DNA of 5,906 nt from an uncultured Hyphomicrobiales bacterium (GTDB lineage Bacteria > Pseudomonadota > Alphaproteobacteria > Rhizobiales > Beijerinckiaceae), in assembly GCA_903916165.1 (NCBI GenBank), contig CAIWVR010000236.1:1-5906 (forward strand), written 5' to 3'. Of this stretch, positions 5,556 to 5,906 are shown piece by piece. The notes beneath the pieces were generated by a model. It saw nothing but the letters and a program-made list of their open reading frames with translations, was not told where the DNA came from and made no database searches. Each line of letters opens with the position of its first letter. Position 1 is the first letter of the stretch. Made by a program: the position numbers and the translations under genes.

Positions 5556-5573
5556 CTTGACCGGGTGGTCAAG
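5556..5573. promoter_or_regulatory. Operator-like inverted repeat CTTGACC-GGGT-GGTCAAG, best copy
   Basis: Perfect 7-bp arms (5556-5562 and 5567-5573) with a 4-base spacer lie 181 bases upstream of the ATG at 5374. On the - strand the sequence begins with TTGACC (5572-5567), which could itself serve as a -35 element, with TAGTGT (5548-5543) as a weak -10 after 18 bases. A bound repressor would then cover the promoter. A closely related copy precedes the molybdenum hydroxylase gene at 420-435, and a weaker one precedes the Pht5-like gene at 3250-3265. This is the template on which the shared-motif claim rests. Confidence 0.55.
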
Positions 5574-5590
5574 AGAGCAAGGGTTCGCCT

Positions 5591-5713
5591 ATGTCGATCT
5601 GTTGTCCAGAAATTCTTCGCGATAGACCTTCACTGGTCCTCCCTGTCGATGGTGCAAGGCTGGCTTTCGAGGACCTGGTGACGCCTCATGAGCGCGTTCA
5701 AAAAATCGATTGA
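5591..5713 (+). CDS. Small hypothetical ORF or remnant (40 codons), divergent from the amidohydrolase gene
   Basis: AAGGG at 5579-5583 lies 7 bases before an ATG at 5591, and the frame runs to a TGA at 5711-5713. The start is 17 bases after the inverted repeat at 5556-5573, exactly where a divergently transcribed gene sharing that operator would begin. The product is unrecognised. A run of six A at 5700-5705 is a natural slip site, but skipping one base extends the frame only about 13 codons to another stop, so a single frameshift does not restore a gene. It competes with the - strand frames in the same bases. Confidence 0.2.
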   Translation: MSICCPEILRDRPSLVLPVDGARLAFEDLVTPHERVQKID

Positions 5714-5788
5714 CGTGGAGTTTTCTGTCTCGGGATCTTTCATAAGTTTATAGGCAGCCTGACCTGCCACAGCCTTTATCTTCCACAT
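5630..5788 (-). CDS. Small hypothetical ORF or gene remnant (52 codons)
   Basis: From an ATG at 5788-5786 to a TGA at 5632-5630, the frame gives a 52-residue product with plausible composition, including AAYKLMKDPE near residues 11-20 and DFLNALMRRHQVLE at 28-41, which could form helices. I do not recognise it. There is no clear ribosome binding site before the ATG. The same frame is open upstream of the ATG for 24 further codons, back to a stop at about 5861-5863, which would fit the tail of a broken longer gene. Its TGA overlaps a GTG (GTGA at 5633-5630) that starts a 14-codon frame. The opposite strand carries a competing 40-codon frame. Confidence 0.2.
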   Translation of the reverse strand: MWKIKAVAGQAAYKLMKDPETENSTSIDFLNALMRRHQVLESQPCTIDREDQ

Positions 5789-5878
5789 GGATTGAGAGTT
5801 CGGCCAGACCGTACGACTTTCGCTTTTTTTCTCAGACGGGGTCGTCCAGGGATGCAGGCATGCTCAAAACACGAACGT

Positions 5879-5891
5879 GACTCTCAGAGTC
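5879..5891. repeat. 13-bp palindrome GACTCT-C-AGAGTC near the right edge
   Basis: Perfect 6-bp arms surround one C. Its target gene, if any, lies outside the window. It shares only the 6-1-6 layout, not the sequence, with the palindromes at 373-385 and 3355-3367. Confidence 0.2.
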
Positions 5892-5906
5892 GCTGGATGA
5901 AGAAAT

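Larger units (their letters stand above)
5574..5906. other. Right-end region with only short conflicting reading frames
   Basis: Every frame on both strands is broken at least once within these 333 bases, so no gene of normal length is present and none clearly enters from the right edge. The longest candidates are a 52-codon - frame (5630-5788), a 14-codon - frame overlapping its stop (5589-5633) and a 40-codon + frame (5591-5713). They overlap one another, so not all can be real. The region also holds a T7 run at 5823-5829 without a good preceding stem. Decayed gene remnants are the simplest reading. Confidence 0.5.

Noticed and set aside
5823..5829. Intrinsic terminator at the T7 run
   Set aside because: The preceding bases form only a weak, interrupted stem (CGG-CCAGA-CCG), so the run alone is not enough.
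1..5906. CRISPR array, insertion sequence ends, integrase site or tRNA
   Set aside because: I found no regularly spaced repeats, no transposase or integrase motifs, no paired terminal repeats and no tRNA-like folding.

Overview
The window is moderately GC-rich (about 60% by eye, GC-favouring third codon positions) and looks like a catabolic accessory region of a proteobacterium. Alphaproteobacteria are my best guess, from the style of the encoded proteins; nothing in the window fixes the taxon. I see no rRNA, tRNA, CRISPR array or insertion sequence.

Layout. Positions 1-341 hold at most the tail of an uncertain gene, ending in a possible intrinsic terminator (307-339). Positions 342-523 are a control region with a palindrome, an operator-like inverted repeat and a TTGACA promoter candidate. 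Positions 524-2818 (+) encode a complete CoxL-like catalytic subunit of a molybdenum hydroxylase (xanthine dehydrogenase family). Positions 2819-3416 are a 598-base gap without a convincing gene, but with two hairpins, a weaker copy of the operator-like repeat and a 13-bp palindrome. Positions 3417-4415 (+) encode a protein of the 4,5-dihydroxyphthalate decarboxylase (Pht5) family. Positions 4421-5374 (-) encode a metal-dependent amidohydrolase-fold decarboxylase of the gamma-resorcylate/5-carboxyvanillate type. The last two genes converge, with 5 bases between their stop codons and a strong hairpin across the junction. Positions 5375-5906 hold the leader of the amidohydrolase gene, the best copy of the operator-like repeat, and short, mutually exclusive reading frames that look like debris.

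How the genes may work together. A molybdenum hydroxylase adds a hydroxyl from water to a heteroaromatic ring or oxidises an aldehyde. Both decarboxylase families remove a carboxylate non-oxidatively from hydroxylated aromatic or heteroaromatic acids. I infer a pathway that hydroxylates and then decarboxylates an aromatic or N-heteroaromatic acid, perhaps a dicarboxylate. The substrate cannot be read from the sequence.

The most interesting signal is regulatory. An inverted repeat of the form TTGACC-N4-GGTCAA occurs upstream of the molybdenum hydroxylase gene (11 of 12 arm positions) and upstream of the amidohydrolase gene (12 of 12). A weaker version lies upstream of the Pht5-like gene (10 of 12). 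This suggests that one regulator, not encoded in the window, controls three separately transcribed genes.
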